From positions 933,774-997,773 of the forward strand of contig NZ_LN651337.1 in NCBI RefSeq assembly GCF_000826145.2: a stretch of DNA of 64,000 bases, in the 5' to 3' direction. The DNA comes from Sporosarcina koreensis (GTDB lineage Bacteria; Bacillota; Bacilli; Bacillales_A; Planococcaceae). Of the stretch, positions 44,957 through 53,395 are shown piece by piece. A program made the translations under genes and the position numbers. The notes under the pieces were generated by a model. That model was not told the DNA's origin. It ran no database searches and saw only the letters and a program-made list of their open reading frames with translations. Position 1 is the first letter of the stretch. Each line of letters opens with the position of its first letter.

Positions 44957-46117
44957 TTAGCCTACGATTTCAACAATCTTTTGTGCGCCGTCCGCCATCG
45001 AGCCGGCAGCGATAATATTGAGTCCGGACTCGTTCAGCAGAGCTTTCCCTCTGTCGACGTTGGTACCTTCAAGACGGACAACGAGCGGCACTTCCAGGCC
45101 GACTTCCTTCGCTGCCGTGATGACACCTTCCGCGATGACGTCACACTTCATGATGCCGCCGAAGATGTTGACGAAGATCCCTTTGACATGCTCGTCGGAA
45201 AGGATGATCTTGAACGCTTCAGTGACTTTTTCAGCAGTCGCGCCGCCCCCAACGTCCAGGAAGTTCGCGGGTGATCCGCCGTAGTAGTTGATCGTATCCA
45301 TTGTAGCCATGGCAAGTCCCGCACCGTTGACCATGCAGCCGATATTTCCGTCGAGCGAAATGTAGCTGAGGTCGTACTTCGATGCTTCGATCTCTTTAGC
45401 GTCTTCTTCTTCGAAGTCGCGAAGTTCCACGATGTCCTTGTGGCGGAACAATGCATTGTCGTCGAAGTTGAACTTCGCGTCCAGTGCAAGCACTTTATCG
45501 TCTCCAGTGACGACAAGCGGGTTGATCTCCACGATGGATGCATCTTTTTCCACGAACACTTGGTACAGACCTGTCATGAATTTCGCAGCTTTGTTCACAA
45601 GGTGCGTCGGGATGTTCATGTTGAAAGCCATGCGGCGTGCCTGGAAGCCGGTCAGGCCGACAACCGGATCGATCACTTCACGGAAAATCTTTTCAGGAGT
45701 CGCTTCCGCCACTTCCTCGATATCCATTCCGCCTTCTTCGGATCCCATCAGCGTTACGCGGTCCGTCGCACGGTCCACGACGAGGCTGATGTAATATTCT
45801 TTCTGGATGTCCGCGCCTTCTTCGATCAGCAGACGCTTGACTTCTTTTCCTTCAGGGCCGGTCTGGTGTGTCACCAGTGTCTTGCCGAGAAGTTCTTTCG
45901 CATATGCGCGCACTTCGTCAAGAGTCTTGGCGATCTTGACGCCGCCTGCCTTGCCGCGGCCGCCTGCGTGGATCTGCGCTTTCACGACGAATACGTCAGT
46001 GCCCAGTTCCTTTGCTGCGTTTACTGCCTCTTCCGGGGAGAACGCTGCAATTCCTTTTGAAGCTGCGACTCCGTAGTCACGGAGGAGCTGCTTCCCTTGA
46101 TATTCATGGATATTCAT
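44957..46117 (-). CDS. sucC: Succinyl-CoA synthetase beta subunit
   Basis: SucC holds the nucleotide-binding ATP-grasp domain of succinyl-CoA synthetase. The 386-residue protein starts [17 protein letters not shown]. It has the [14 protein letters not shown] loop, and a C-terminal CoA-ligase domain with [15 protein letters not shown] and [14 protein letters not shown]. Start ATG 46115-46117 is behind TTGGAGGATATAAG. The six upstream in-frame residues include that ribosome binding site and are discarded. It has its own promoter and is co-transcribed with sucD. Confidence 0.98.
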   Translation of the reverse strand: MNIHEYQGKQLLRDYGVAASKGIAAFSPEEAVNAAKELGTDVFVVKAQIHAGGRGKAGGVKIAKTLDEVRAYAKELLGKTLVTHQTGPEGKEVKRLLIEEGADIQKEYYISLVVDRATDRVTLMGSEEGGMDIEEVAEATPEKIFREVIDPVVGLTGFQARRMAFNMNIPTHLVNKAAKFMTGLYQVFVEKDASIVEINPLVVTGDDKVLALDAKFNFDDNALFRHKDIVELRDFEEEDAKEIEASKYDLSYISLDGNIGCMVNGAGLAMATMDTINYYGGSPANFLDVGGGATAEKVTEAFKIILSDEHVKGIFVNIFGGIMKCDVIAEGVITAAKEVGLEVPLVVRLEGTNVDRGKALLNESGLNIIAAGSMADGAQKIVEIVG

Positions 46118-46164
46118 CTTATATCCTCCAATCAAACTGATAGCTGTACTTTACTGCGTACTCT

Positions 46165-46193
46165 ATTGTAGTAAACTTGTCATACTATGTCCA
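46165..46193 (-). promoter_or_regulatory. Candidate SigA promoter of sucCD
   Basis: On the minus strand TGGACA, 17 bp, TACAAT: five of six matches in each hexamer. It lies about 50 bp before sucC. No obvious catabolite-responsive element was seen beside it. Confidence 0.65.
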
Positions 46194-46244
46194 TATTTGT
46201 ACTCGTCTCTAGCGAAATTTCTGTACTACGACAGGAACCGACGC

Positions 46245-46526
46245 TTACTTTCCGCTCTGCGACCGATCCAGACGATAAACGTAGGCGAGCACTTCGGATA
46301 CTGCCTGATACAGCTGTTCAGGAATTGTCTCATTCACATCCAGCTGTCCGAGGAGCTCGACCAGGGACGGGTCTTCCTGTATCGGCACACCGTGCTCCTT
46401 CGCCTTCTGGAGGATATTATCGGCGATCTGCCCCTTCCCCTTGGCCGTCACTTTCGGGGCATCGTTCTGCTCGGGCACGTAGGACAGCGCCACTGCTTCG
46501 CGGCGTTTATACGGTTTCTCACTCAT
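46245..46526 (-). CDS. ylqH: YlqH, free-standing FlhB C-terminal domain protein
   Basis: This 93-residue protein matches the last part of FlhB in this window: EAVALSYVPEQNDAPKVTAKG against YAIALKYKDGEMDAPVVVAKG, and AVSEVLAYVYRLD against AVAEVLAYVYRIQ. It has no membrane segment and no NPTH self-cleavage site, and its reading frame begins where that site would be. B. subtilis YlqH has the same form, and H. pylori FlhX is a comparable protein. It overlaps the ylqG stop (ATGA), so the two are co-translated. A role in type III export specificity is inference. Confidence 0.88.
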   Translation of the reverse strand: MSEKPYKRREAVALSYVPEQNDAPKVTAKGKGQIADNILQKAKEHGVPIQEDPSLVELLGQLDVNETIPEQLYQAVSEVLAYVYRLDRSQSGK

Positions 46527-48553
46527 ATGCGGAAGTCCACTCCTTTCAGGTTCCTGCCGGATGATGGATGTAGTTTTTTCTGCCCGGCGTCTTCCTCCCT
46601 GAATGGTTTGAAGCGGACCGCAGACAGTTTGTAGCCGCCTTCTTCAAGCCCTTCCTCCAATTTCCCCTGCAGGACCTGCCCGGTTGACTGAAGACGGGGA
46701 TCTCCATTGAAGATGGTCAGGGTGATGACCTTATTCTGCACCTGCATATCGACGACCGTTTTCTTCAGTGCCTCAAGATCCAGGTAGAACAGCACGCGCG
46801 CATGATCGGGGTCGATTTTTCCATCGTCTTTCAGACGGCCGTTCCACTCGAGTGTGGCGTCGATCCTGCTGCCCTGCAGCGTCAGTGGCAGCTGCATGAT
46901 GATCTGCTGCTGGGCCCCTGTATCGACCGACTGGAGCGGCGGGCCGTTCAGGCGGGAGACGGCAGCCTCTGCCGCTTCACGCAGTGCGGGACCTGCCGAA
47001 CTGTTCTGCAGGAGGGCGACCAAATGGGGTTTGAGTGAATCCTGTATCTGCTGGATATCCGGCTCCTTCGTGGCCAGTCCGGCCTCGTAGTTCACACCCA
47101 GTTTCGTGAGCACGGTTTGGATCGCCTGCTTCACTGCGTGCCCTGTCAGTTCCTCTGCCGTCCGTCCTTCCGCTGCTGCGGCTAATGTCTGGATGGCCGG
47201 TGAGTCGGACTGCTGCGCCTGGAGAACCAGCTGCGCGAGCCTGCCGCTGCCTCCTGCAGCATCCACTGCGGCCCGGATGAGTGTCGGTACCGAAGAAGCG
47301 GGCTGCGGCTCATCAGGTGCCTGAAATGGCGCCTGCACCCCGCCAGGCGCCGTCTCCGTCTGACGCAAGCCTGGCAGCAGCATACGGTCAGTGGATTCCG
47401 TGAAGAAAAGCCTGCTCAATTTGGTCAGAACGGACGCTGCCGGCTCGTCCGTCTGCATACTGGTTGCCAGTATGCCGGCAGCCTGCGTCTTGACAGCAGG
47501 AGGCAAATCCGACTGCTCCAGCATACGGGCCAGCCGGGCCGCGGTCGCTTGCGGCAGTTTCGCTGCTCCATCCGCCTGCTGCAGCAAGGCAAGGACCTGC
47601 CGGCTGTCACTTTTCGCGGCCGGCGCCTGCACGTCTGCAGCAGACCCAGGCATTGCCTGTGGCGCATTCCGGGCCGTTTGCGCGGAGAATTGCTGTCCTG
47701 GCTTCACGGCAGACTCTCCGACGGAACCCTGCGTAACCAGCTTCGCCAAAACTTCAGGAAGATTTGCAAGGGATGTACCCGCCGGCAGCACTCCTGACGT
47801 TTTCAGCAGCTGTACTGCCTGGAACCGGTCGCCTGCCTGCGCGGACGGGTCGAGTGCAGTCCTGATCGTCAATGCAAACAGTCTTGCGCCGTTCGTTTCC
47901 AGCAGCGGCAGCTTCAGCTGCTGGAGAAGCTGCCGGATCTCCTGTTTACCGTCCGCCGGGATGGCCGGATCCGCCTCCAGAGCCGTCTGCAGGCCGCCGA
48001 GGACAGAATGCAGGCCTTGTTTCGTCTCGACCCCCATCATTGCCTGGAACAGCTGGGGAGTGACCGGCAGTTTCAGGGCCGTCAGTTTTCCGATCGACTG
48101 GACGGCTGCCTGCATCTGCGCAGGGGATGTCTGTTTCAACAGGGCTTCTCCTGCAAGAAGGGCCTCTTTCGTCATAGGGAGCTGCTGTTGGATGAATGAT
48201 TCCGCAAGCTGGCGCATCTGCGGCGTCTTCGGCAGCTGCATGGTCTCCAGCAGGCTGTCGATTTTGGCACTCTGCGGCTCTTTCTGCCCATGCGGTCCCG
48301 AGATGATCTTCAGCTGCAGTTCTGGCTCGGTCGCCTTCACTTGGAAATAGTAGCTGTCTCCCGCTTTCAATGGCACTTCCAGCTTGGCATGCATCTTCTG
48401 GCTCCCGATCTGGACTTCCGCCATTTCGCCGGGAAACAGCTGCTGGATCTTGCCGTGGAATACTTGCCCTTCGCGCATCTTGAGCTGTGTGCCGGACTGC
48501 ACTGCACCCAATGCATTGGGCGGCATATTCTGGCCGATCGATGGATAATTCAT
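46523..48553 (-). CDS. ylqG: YlqG-like large protein with a FliK-like C-terminal domain
   Basis: This 676-residue protein occupies the ylqG position. Residues 1-100 look ordered and beta-rich (GQVFHGKIQQLFPGEMAEVQIGSQKMHAKLE). The middle 400 residues are rich in Ala, Gln, Pro and Leu with no clear fold. The C-terminal ~130 residues (QIIMQLPLTLQGSRIDATLEWNG and LEALKKTVVDMQVQNKVITLTI) look like the Flg_hook domain of FliK. No signal peptide or membrane segment is seen. Start ATG 48551-48553 follows AAAGGGGACAGACTG. It overlaps rnhB by 1 nt and ylqH by 4 nt. Function is unknown. Confidence 0.8.
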   Translation of the reverse strand: MNYPSIGQNMPPNALGAVQSGTQLKMREGQVFHGKIQQLFPGEMAEVQIGSQKMHAKLEVPLKAGDSYYFQVKATEPELQLKIISGPHGQKEPQSAKIDSLLETMQLPKTPQMRQLAESFIQQQLPMTKEALLAGEALLKQTSPAQMQAAVQSIGKLTALKLPVTPQLFQAMMGVETKQGLHSVLGGLQTALEADPAIPADGKQEIRQLLQQLKLPLLETNGARLFALTIRTALDPSAQAGDRFQAVQLLKTSGVLPAGTSLANLPEVLAKLVTQGSVGESAVKPGQQFSAQTARNAPQAMPGSAADVQAPAAKSDSRQVLALLQQADGAAKLPQATAARLARMLEQSDLPPAVKTQAAGILATSMQTDEPAASVLTKLSRLFFTESTDRMLLPGLRQTETAPGGVQAPFQAPDEPQPASSVPTLIRAAVDAAGGSGRLAQLVLQAQQSDSPAIQTLAAAAEGRTAEELTGHAVKQAIQTVLTKLGVNYEAGLATKEPDIQQIQDSLKPHLVALLQNSSAGPALREAAEAAVSRLNGPPLQSVDTGAQQQIIMQLPLTLQGSRIDATLEWNGRLKDDGKIDPDHARVLFYLDLEALKKTVVDMQVQNKVITLTIFNGDPRLQSTGQVLQGKLEEGLEEGGYKLSAVRFKPFREEDAGQKKLHPSSGRNLKGVDFRI

Positions 48554-49332
48554 CAGTCTGTCCCCTTTCCGGCAATCATCGATTTGACCGGTTCGAATGT
48601 CCTTCGGTGATACGGACACGGACCGTGCAGCCGGAGGGCCTCCAGATGTTCAGGCGTTCCGTACCCTGCATGTTTTCCGAACCCATACATTGGATACTCT
48701 TTGTGCAGCTCGTCCATCAGCCTGTCCCTCTCCGTCTTTGCCAGTATCGAGGCTGCAGCGATCGCCAGGCTCTGTGCATCCCCTTTTATGATGGAGGCGG
48801 ACGGGCAGTCCGCTGACAGTGTCATTGCATCCGCCATCACATAATCCGGTCTTACAGCAAGGGATTGGATCGACTGTTCCATTGATTCCCGGGTCGCGGC
48901 GTAGATATTCACTTCATCGATCCGCTCAGCGGACTGGATATGGACCGACCAGGCGACAGCTGTCTGCCTGATCTCTTCAGCGAGATGTTCCCGCTGTTTC
49001 CGGGTAATCTTCTTCGAATCGTCAAGACCGATCAGTCCATCAGCTTCCTGAGGAAGAATGACAGCCGCCGTGACCACAGGCCCGGCAAGCGGGCCCCTGC
49101 CCGCTTCGTCGGTCCCGGCACCGAGCGCCTCCGGAAACGGTGCGAACGACAGATCGAACTCTTGCTTGCTGCGGTGGTTCTCCTCCAGGACACGGCGCTT
49201 TTCATATGACCTGCGCCAGGTTTTCAGTGCCTGCTGGACACCTGCCCGCTGATCGTGCTCCAGTTCCGTTATCCAGTCGGCCGGTCCGGATGCCGCTTTC
49301 AGTTCCTCTTTGATCGTCTGTATCGTCTTCAC
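48553..49332 (-). CDS. rnhB: Ribonuclease HII
   Basis: RnhB removes ribonucleotides and RNA primers from RNA-DNA hybrids. The 259-residue protein has an N-terminal helical extension of about 75 residues, as in B. subtilis RnhB. The catalytic core follows with GTDEAGRGPLAGPVV, LDDSKKITRKQRE, DYVMADAM and KGDAQSLAIAAASILAKTERD, giving the DEDD metal-binding set. I chose GTG 49330-49332 behind GAGGGTGAGCGA. An upstream GTG at 49353 has no such site. Its stop overlaps the ylqG start (TGATG). Confidence 0.96.
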   Translation of the reverse strand: MKTIQTIKEELKAASGPADWITELEHDQRAGVQQALKTWRRSYEKRRVLEENHRSKQEFDLSFAPFPEALGAGTDEAGRGPLAGPVVTAAVILPQEADGLIGLDDSKKITRKQREHLAEEIRQTAVAWSVHIQSAERIDEVNIYAATRESMEQSIQSLAVRPDYVMADAMTLSADCPSASIIKGDAQSLAIAAASILAKTERDRLMDELHKEYPMYGFGKHAGYGTPEHLEALRLHGPCPYHRRTFEPVKSMIAGKGTD

Positions 49333-49403
49333 TCGCTCACCCTCTGTTTTCACGTGAAATGGTTTGTTTCTTATATCGGCCGGAATCCTTCGATTTCGAT
49401 ATG

Positions 49404-49439
49404 AAAAAGCTGAAGCCGGCTGTCAGAGCCGGCTTCAGC
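49404..49439 (-). terminator. Terminator after rbgA
   Basis: The 13-bp perfect stem GCTGAAGCCGGCT/AGCCGGCTTCAGC with a 5-nt loop is followed by five T on the minus strand. rnhB follows about 70 bp later. Confidence 0.9.
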
Positions 49440-49444
49440 CGCTG

Positions 49445-50299
49445 TTACACCTGTTCAGTTGTCCAGTCGAACGTCAGCCGTCCGAAATTTCCGCTCCTGA
49501 CATCCTGGACGATCAGTTCGGCGACTTTGTCATAGTCGATTTCCCCGCCTGTCGTATAGGCTTTCCTGCGTGCCCCGACTGCGTCGAACAGCTCTCGGGT
49601 GTCTTCTTCAGCGGTAGTGAACCCATACCGCTCTTCCAGCCTGTCGGGATAGCGGTCTGCCAGGAAACGGAGTCCGTATACTGCCAAGTCTTCCATATTG
49701 ACGATTGTATCTTTAATGGCGCCTGTCAATGCCAGCTTCTGGCCAGTCTCCGGGTCTTCGAACTTCGGCCAGAGGATCCCCGGGGTATCGAGGAGCTCCA
49801 GCTCTTTTCCGTATTTGATCCACTGCTGGGCTTTCGTGACGCCCGGCTTATTCCCTGTCTTGGCGATATTTTTCTTGGCAAGCCGGTTGATGAGCGTCGA
49901 CTTTCCGACATTCGGGATGCCGACAATCATCGCACGGATGGCTCCAGGCCGGATGCCCCGTTTCTTCATCCGTTCAATCTTCGGAGCGAGGACGTCCTTT
50001 GCCGCTTTCGTCACAGTCTGCAGGCCCTTGCCTTCAAACGAATTGATGGCGATCGCCTGGATATCCTGCTCCGCGAAATGGCGGATCCACCTTGCCGTCT
50101 CCTGTTCATCCGCCAGATCCATCTTATTGAGGATCAGCAATCTCGGTTTCTGATGAATGACTTCGTCGATCATCGGATTCCGTGATGACAGCGGAAGCCG
50201 TGCGTCCACGAGTTCGAACACGATATCGACCAATTTCAGCTGCTCGGTAACTTCCCGCCTGGCTTTCGCCATGTGTCCGGGGAACCATTGTATTGCCAT
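49445..50299 (-). CDS. rbgA: RbgA (YlqF), GTPase of 50S subunit assembly
   Basis: RbgA is a circularly permuted GTPase needed for late assembly of the large ribosomal subunit. The 284-residue protein starts [16 protein letters not shown]. The G motifs come in permuted order: G4 NKMDLAD near residue 58, then G1 [12 protein letters not shown] near 123, then G3 DTPG near 167. The C-terminal helical domain resembles the ANTAR fold. ATG follows GGACGGGATTGGCAC. It lies 18 nt after lepB. Confidence 0.97.
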   Translation of the reverse strand: MAIQWFPGHMAKARREVTEQLKLVDIVFELVDARLPLSSRNPMIDEVIHQKPRLLILNKMDLADEQETARWIRHFAEQDIQAIAINSFEGKGLQTVTKAAKDVLAPKIERMKKRGIRPGAIRAMIVGIPNVGKSTLINRLAKKNIAKTGNKPGVTKAQQWIKYGKELELLDTPGILWPKFEDPETGQKLALTGAIKDTIVNMEDLAVYGLRFLADRYPDRLEERYGFTTAEEDTRELFDAVGARRKAYTTGGEIDYDKVAELIVQDVRSGNFGRLTFDWTTEQV

Positions 50300-50317
50300 G
50301 TGCCAATCCCGTCCTTT

Positions 50318-50875
50318 TCACTCCACCGGTCCGATATCTTTCATCGGCCAGAAAACGAATTTTGTCGTGCCTATGATCTGATCGATACTGATGGCACCGA
50401 TATGCCGGGAATCATTGCTCATCCGCCGGTTGTCCCCCATGACGAATACATGCCCTTCAGGCACTGTCTGCCGGTGGATCTTCTCTTCCAGCGTAAAGTC
50501 CTCCGTCAGTGTCCCGCCCGCCAGATCCTCTTTGTACGTATCCAAATATGGTTCCTTTTGGGCTTCTCCGTTTATGTAGAGAACATCGTCCACATACTCG
50601 ATTTCATCGCCCGGTAAGCCGATGACCCGTTTGATGTAATCTTTCTGTTCGGGTGCATGGAAAACCACGATATCGAAATGGTCAGGCTTTCCGACCGTAT
50701 AGCTGATCTTGTTGACGATCATCTTGTCGCCATCTTTAAGTGTCGGCATCATGGAGACGCCGTCTACGACAATCGGCGTGAACAAGAACAGCCGGATGAC
50801 CGCCGCAATGCCGAAAGCGATCAGAAGTGCTTTCATCCATTCAAATGTTTCGCTTTTCTGTTTCTCCCCAGTCAT
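50318..50875 (-). CDS. lepB: Signal peptidase I
   Basis: LepB/SipS cleaves signal peptides of exported proteins on the outer face of the membrane. The 185-residue protein has one N-terminal membrane helix (MKALLIAFGIAAVIRLFLF), the catalytic Ser in GVSMMPTLKDGD, the catalytic Lys in DYIKRVIGLPGDE, and the GDNRRMSNDSRHIG box. ATG 50873-50875 is behind AGGAGGCGTGGGC. A GTG two codons upstream overlaps that site. B. subtilis 168 has no signal peptidase gene here, so this is a lineage difference. Confidence 0.96.
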   Translation of the reverse strand: MTGEKQKSETFEWMKALLIAFGIAAVIRLFLFTPIVVDGVSMMPTLKDGDKMIVNKISYTVGKPDHFDIVVFHAPEQKDYIKRVIGLPGDEIEYVDDVLYINGEAQKEPYLDTYKEDLAGGTLTEDFTLEEKIHRQTVPEGHVFVMGDNRRMSNDSRHIGAISIDQIIGTTKFVFWPMKDIGPVE

Positions 50876-50904
50876 GCCCACGCCTCCTGCAGTCTATTGT
50901 TCCA

Positions 50905-50934
50905 ATTGTAACAGTACAGCCGGGTCTGAGGCAA
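50905..50934 (-). promoter_or_regulatory. Candidate SigA promoter of lepB-rbgA
   Basis: On the minus strand TTGCCT, 18 bp, TACAAT with TGT before it (extended -10). It lies directly after the rplS terminator, about 30 bp before lepB. Confidence 0.55.
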
Positions 50935-50965
50935 AAAGAAAGGAGGCCGCCTGAGCGGTCTCCTT
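50933..50965 (-). terminator. Terminator after rplS
   Basis: Arms AAGGAGACCGC and GCGGCCTCCTT (one A-C mismatch, loop TCAG) are followed on the minus strand by TTCTTTTT. It lies 11 nt after the rplS stop. Confidence 0.8.
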
Positions 50966-50975
50966 CTTTTTATGC

Positions 50976-51320
50976 TTATCGAAGTTCTTTGATACGTGCA
51001 GCTTTTCCGCGCAGGTTGCGAAGGTAGTACAGCTTCGCACGGCGTACTTTACCGCGGCGTGTCACTTCTAGTTTTGCGATTTTCGGTGTGTGTACAGGGA
51101 ATGTACGCTCAACGCCGACACCGTTGGAAATTTTACGGACTGTGAACGTTTCACTGATTCCGCTTCCGCGGCGCTTGATGACGACACCTTCAAACAGCTG
51201 GATCCGCTCACGTGTACCTTCCACGATTTTCACGTGCAAACGTACTGTGTCTCCCGGACGGAATGCCGGCAGGTCGCTTTTCAGCTGGTCTTTCGTGATA
51301 TCTGCAATAAGTTGTTGCAT
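50976..51320 (-). CDS. rplS: Ribosomal protein L19 (bL19)
   Basis: L19 lies at the 30S-50S interface. The 114-residue protein has the family core [35 protein letters not shown] in two adjoining parts, and a basic C-terminus ([20 protein letters not shown]). Start ATG 51318-51320 is behind GGAGAGAGAATC. The longer upstream frame is leader RNA. It is transcribed from its own promoter with a structured leader and ends at a terminator. Confidence 0.98.
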   Translation of the reverse strand: MQQLIADITKDQLKSDLPAFRPGDTVRLHVKIVEGTRERIQLFEGVVIKRRGSGISETFTVRKISNGVGVERTFPVHTPKIAKLEVTRRGKVRRAKLYYLRNLRGKAARIKELR

Positions 51321-51324
51321 GATT

Positions 51325-51400
51325 CTCTCTCCTATCCTTAGAGGCTCTTGCAGCCAGCTTGGCCGCAGCGGAACATCAGTTAAGTATGTGCTCACATAGA
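51325..51400 (-). promoter_or_regulatory. Probable L19 leader (rplS 5' UTR autoregulatory structure)
   Basis: The minus-strand leader contains GAGCACATACTTAACTGATG, then CCGCTGCGGCC, a GCTGGCTGCAAGAGCC hairpin region and CTCTAAGGATAGGAG before the start. This arrangement resembles the L19_leader RNA described upstream of rplS in Bacillales. The match is from memory of the family, not a covariance search. Confidence 0.55.
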
Positions 51401-51412
51401 AGCACGTATATC

Positions 51413-51441
51413 ATGTTAGCACAGCTGCCACGGTTGCGCAA
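51413..51441 (-). promoter_or_regulatory. Candidate SigA promoter of rplS
   Basis: On the minus strand TTGCGC, 17 bp, TAACAT with TGC before it (extended -10). It lies immediately after the trmD stop and yields a leader of about 85 nt. Confidence 0.6.
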
Positions 51442-51444
51442 CCG

Positions 51445-52182
51445 TTACTGCTGGGATTTCAGACGGCTGAGGATCTTCTGCTGCTCCGGCGTCAGCGGAT
51501 AGGTTTCCAGCAGATCCGGCCGCCGCTCGAATGTCCTCTTCAGCGATTGTTCCATCCGCCATTTGTCAATCTCGGCGTGGTTGCCGGACAGCAGGACATC
51601 CGGAACCGGGAGACCTTCATAATCTGCCGGACGTGTATACTGCGGATGCTCCAGCAGTCCCGTCGAAAAGGAATCCTCCACGGAGGAGACGTTGTTGCCG
51701 AGGACCCCCGGCAGCAGGCGGACGATACTGTCGATCATCGTCATCGCCGCCAGCTCGCCGCCTGTCAGGACGAAGTCGCCGATGGAGAGCTCGTCCGTCA
51801 CAAGATGCTCGCGAATCCGTTCATCATACCCTTCATAATGACCGCAGATGAACACGAGCTGCTCTTCTTCTGCAAGTTCTTCCGCCTTCGCCTGGCTGAA
51901 CCGCTCCCCCTGCGGACACATGAGGATGACCCGCGGCGGCTTTTCAGATCCGTTCGTCACCGCTTTCACCGCATTGAACAGCGGTTCCGGTTTCAGCACC
52001 ATCCCGGCACCGCCACCATATGGATAGTCATCGACCTTCTTATGCTTGTTCTCCGAGTACTCCCGGAAATCCGTCACGCCGAGCTGCACCGCTCCGTTTT
52101 CCTGGGCTTTTTTCAGTATCGAGGAATTGAACACCCCGGTAAACATCTCGGGGAACAGCGACAGGACCTGGACGTTCATCAT
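51445..52182 (-). CDS. trmD: tRNA (guanine-N1)-methyltransferase TrmD
   Basis: TrmD methylates G37 of tRNAs with a G at position 36 and prevents frameshifting. It is a SPOUT-family enzyme with a trefoil knot that binds AdoMet. The 245-residue protein has the core [13 protein letters not shown], the [15 protein letters not shown] motif and the C-terminal tRNA-binding helices. Its start overlaps the rimM stop (ATG at 52180-52182, with a second ATG next to it). It is followed by rplS with a separate promoter. Confidence 0.98.
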   Translation of the reverse strand: MMNVQVLSLFPEMFTGVFNSSILKKAQENGAVQLGVTDFREYSENKHKKVDDYPYGGGAGMVLKPEPLFNAVKAVTNGSEKPPRVILMCPQGERFSQAKAEELAEEEQLVFICGHYEGYDERIREHLVTDELSIGDFVLTGGELAAMTMIDSIVRLLPGVLGNNVSSVEDSFSTGLLEHPQYTRPADYEGLPVPDVLLSGNHAEIDKWRMEQSLKRTFERRPDLLETYPLTPEQQKILSRLKSQQ

Positions 52183-52694
52183 GACAGGAGACCTTCCATG
52201 ACATCGATCGTGATTGTCTTGTTCGGTACGTCGATCTCCTTGACGATGTCTTCGATGTACGGGATGTAATGCGGTTTGCCTGTTTCGGGTGTCACTGTCC
52301 AGACATCGTTCGCACCCGTTTCCAGGATTTCCGTGACTGTGCCGATTGTCTCCCCTTCCAGGGAGACGACCTTGCAGCCGATGATTTCATGATAGTAGAA
52401 CTCGTTGTCTTCCAACTCGCCGAGCTGGTTCTCGGAGATTTTCAGCATACCGGTTTTATACTTCTCGACATGGCTCAAGTTGTAATGGCCTTCGAACGTG
52501 AGCAGGTAGAAATTTTTGTGGCGGCGCGAACTTGCGATCTTCAGGTGAACAGGTTTTGTTTCGTTCGGCATGAAGAGCGCCAGTTCGCTGCCGACTGCAA
52601 AGCGTTCCTCGGGAAAGTCGGTGCGTGACAAGACCCGCACTTCCCCCTGGACGCCGTGTGTATTGACAAGTTCTCCAACGTTAAACCATTGCAT
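52179..52694 (-). CDS. rimM: RimM, 30S maturation factor
   Basis: RimM binds S19 and helps mature the 30S head domain. The 171-residue protein has the N-terminal beta-barrel ([27 protein letters not shown]) across residues 6-32 and the C-terminal PRC-barrel ([33 protein letters not shown]) across residues 99-131. ATG follows GGAAGGGTCGGCCT. It couples to trmD. The ylqD gene that precedes rimM in B. subtilis is missing; a terminator lies there instead. Confidence 0.97.
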   Translation of the reverse strand: MQWFNVGELVNTHGVQGEVRVLSRTDFPEERFAVGSELALFMPNETKPVHLKIASSRRHKNFYLLTFEGHYNLSHVEKYKTGMLKISENQLGELEDNEFYYHEIIGCKVVSLEGETIGTVTEILETGANDVWTVTPETGKPHYIPYIEDIVKEIDVPNKTITIDVMEGLLS

Positions 52695-52735
52695 AGGCCG
52701 ACCCTTCCTTCTGTCCGTAGTGATTCTGCCGTATG

Positions 52736-52764
52736 AAAAAGGGAGGAACCGAGGCTCCTCCCTT
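52736..52764 (-). terminator. Terminator after khpA
   Basis: Arms AAGGGAGGAGCC and GGTTCCTCCCTT (12 bp with one G-U) are followed on the minus strand by TTTTT. It ends the rpsP-khpA transcript before rimM, unless read through. Confidence 0.85.
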
Positions 52765-52772
52765 GTACAGTG

Positions 52773-53006
52773 TTAGTCAACGATATCGAGATAGACCCGT
52801 TTACCGCGGTGGCTGCCTGCAGCTGATGTCACAATTGTCCGTATCGCGCCTGCGACACGGCCCTGCTTTCCTATGATCTTCCCCATGTCTTCCGGGTGGA
52901 CGGAAAGTTTGTAGGCAATCCGGGTGTCCTGCTCATCCTTTTCGATCTGCACCGATTCAGGATGATCGACCAGCGGTTTCACGATTGTCTGGATCAGCTG
53001 CTCCAT
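52773..53006 (-). CDS. khpA: KhpA (YlqC), KH-domain RNA-binding protein
   Basis: KhpA is a small RNA-binding protein that pairs with KhpB (Jag/EloR) and affects cell envelope growth in related bacteria. The 77-residue protein is one KH domain with the GKIIGKQGRVAGAIRTI loop (GxxG motif). ATG 53004-53006 follows AGGAGGTGTGCTC. A GTG two codons upstream overlaps that site. It lies 15 nt after rpsP. Confidence 0.95.
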   Translation of the reverse strand: MEQLIQTIVKPLVDHPESVQIEKDEQDTRIAYKLSVHPEDMGKIIGKQGRVAGAIRTIVTSAAGSHRGKRVYLDIVD

Positions 53007-53021
53007 GAGCACACCTCCTGA

Positions 53022-53294
53022 TTACTTACCGAGTTTCGCGTTATGGAATTTCTCCATGATGCCCTGCTCAGAAAGCAAGTTGCGGACTGTATCGGACGGC
53101 TTTGCGCCGTTCTGCATCCACTGCAGTACTTTTTCTTCGTCGATCTTCACTTCAGCCGGCTTCGTGAGCGGGTTGTAAGTTCCGACTGTTTCGATTTGAC
53201 GGCCGTCACGCGGTGAACGTGAATCGGCAACTACGATACGATAGAAAGGTGATTTCTTTGCACCCATACGTTTTAGACGAATTTTAACTGACAT
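53022..53294 (-). CDS. rpsP: Ribosomal protein S16 (bS16)
   Basis: S16 is an early-binding 30S protein. The 90-residue protein starts [32 protein letters not shown] (residues 1-32), unmistakably S16, and ends in LGK. I place the start at ATG 53292-53294, 9 nt after GGAGGTG. The in-frame GTG four codons upstream is part of that site. It is followed by khpA. Confidence 0.98.
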   Translation of the reverse strand: MSVKIRLKRMGAKKSPFYRIVVADSRSPRDGRQIETVGTYNPLTKPAEVKIDEEKVLQWMQNGAKPSDTVRNLLSEQGIMEKFHNAKLGK

Positions 53295-53332
53295 AATTTG
53301 TTGCACCTCCGAATAGTTTCACACAAGATAGT

Positions 53333-53361
53333 ATATTATCAACCTTCTTGGTGTTTGTAAA
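53333..53361 (-). promoter_or_regulatory. Candidate SigA promoter of rpsP-khpA
   Basis: On the minus strand TTTACA, 17 bp, TAATAT preceded by TGA (extended -10). It lies in the ffh-rpsP gap. A short hairpin with GTGTT/AACAC arms just upstream may be a weak terminator for ffh. Confidence 0.65.
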
Positions 53362-53395
53362 GTGTTTTTTCTTAACACCTGTCATTTACGCCGGT

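Noticed and set aside
47391..48350. 319-codon plus-strand open frame inside ylqG
   Set aside because: It is rich in Cys, Ser and Ala as expected from reading Gln/Ala/Leu codons backwards. ylqG has the ribosome binding site and operon overlaps.
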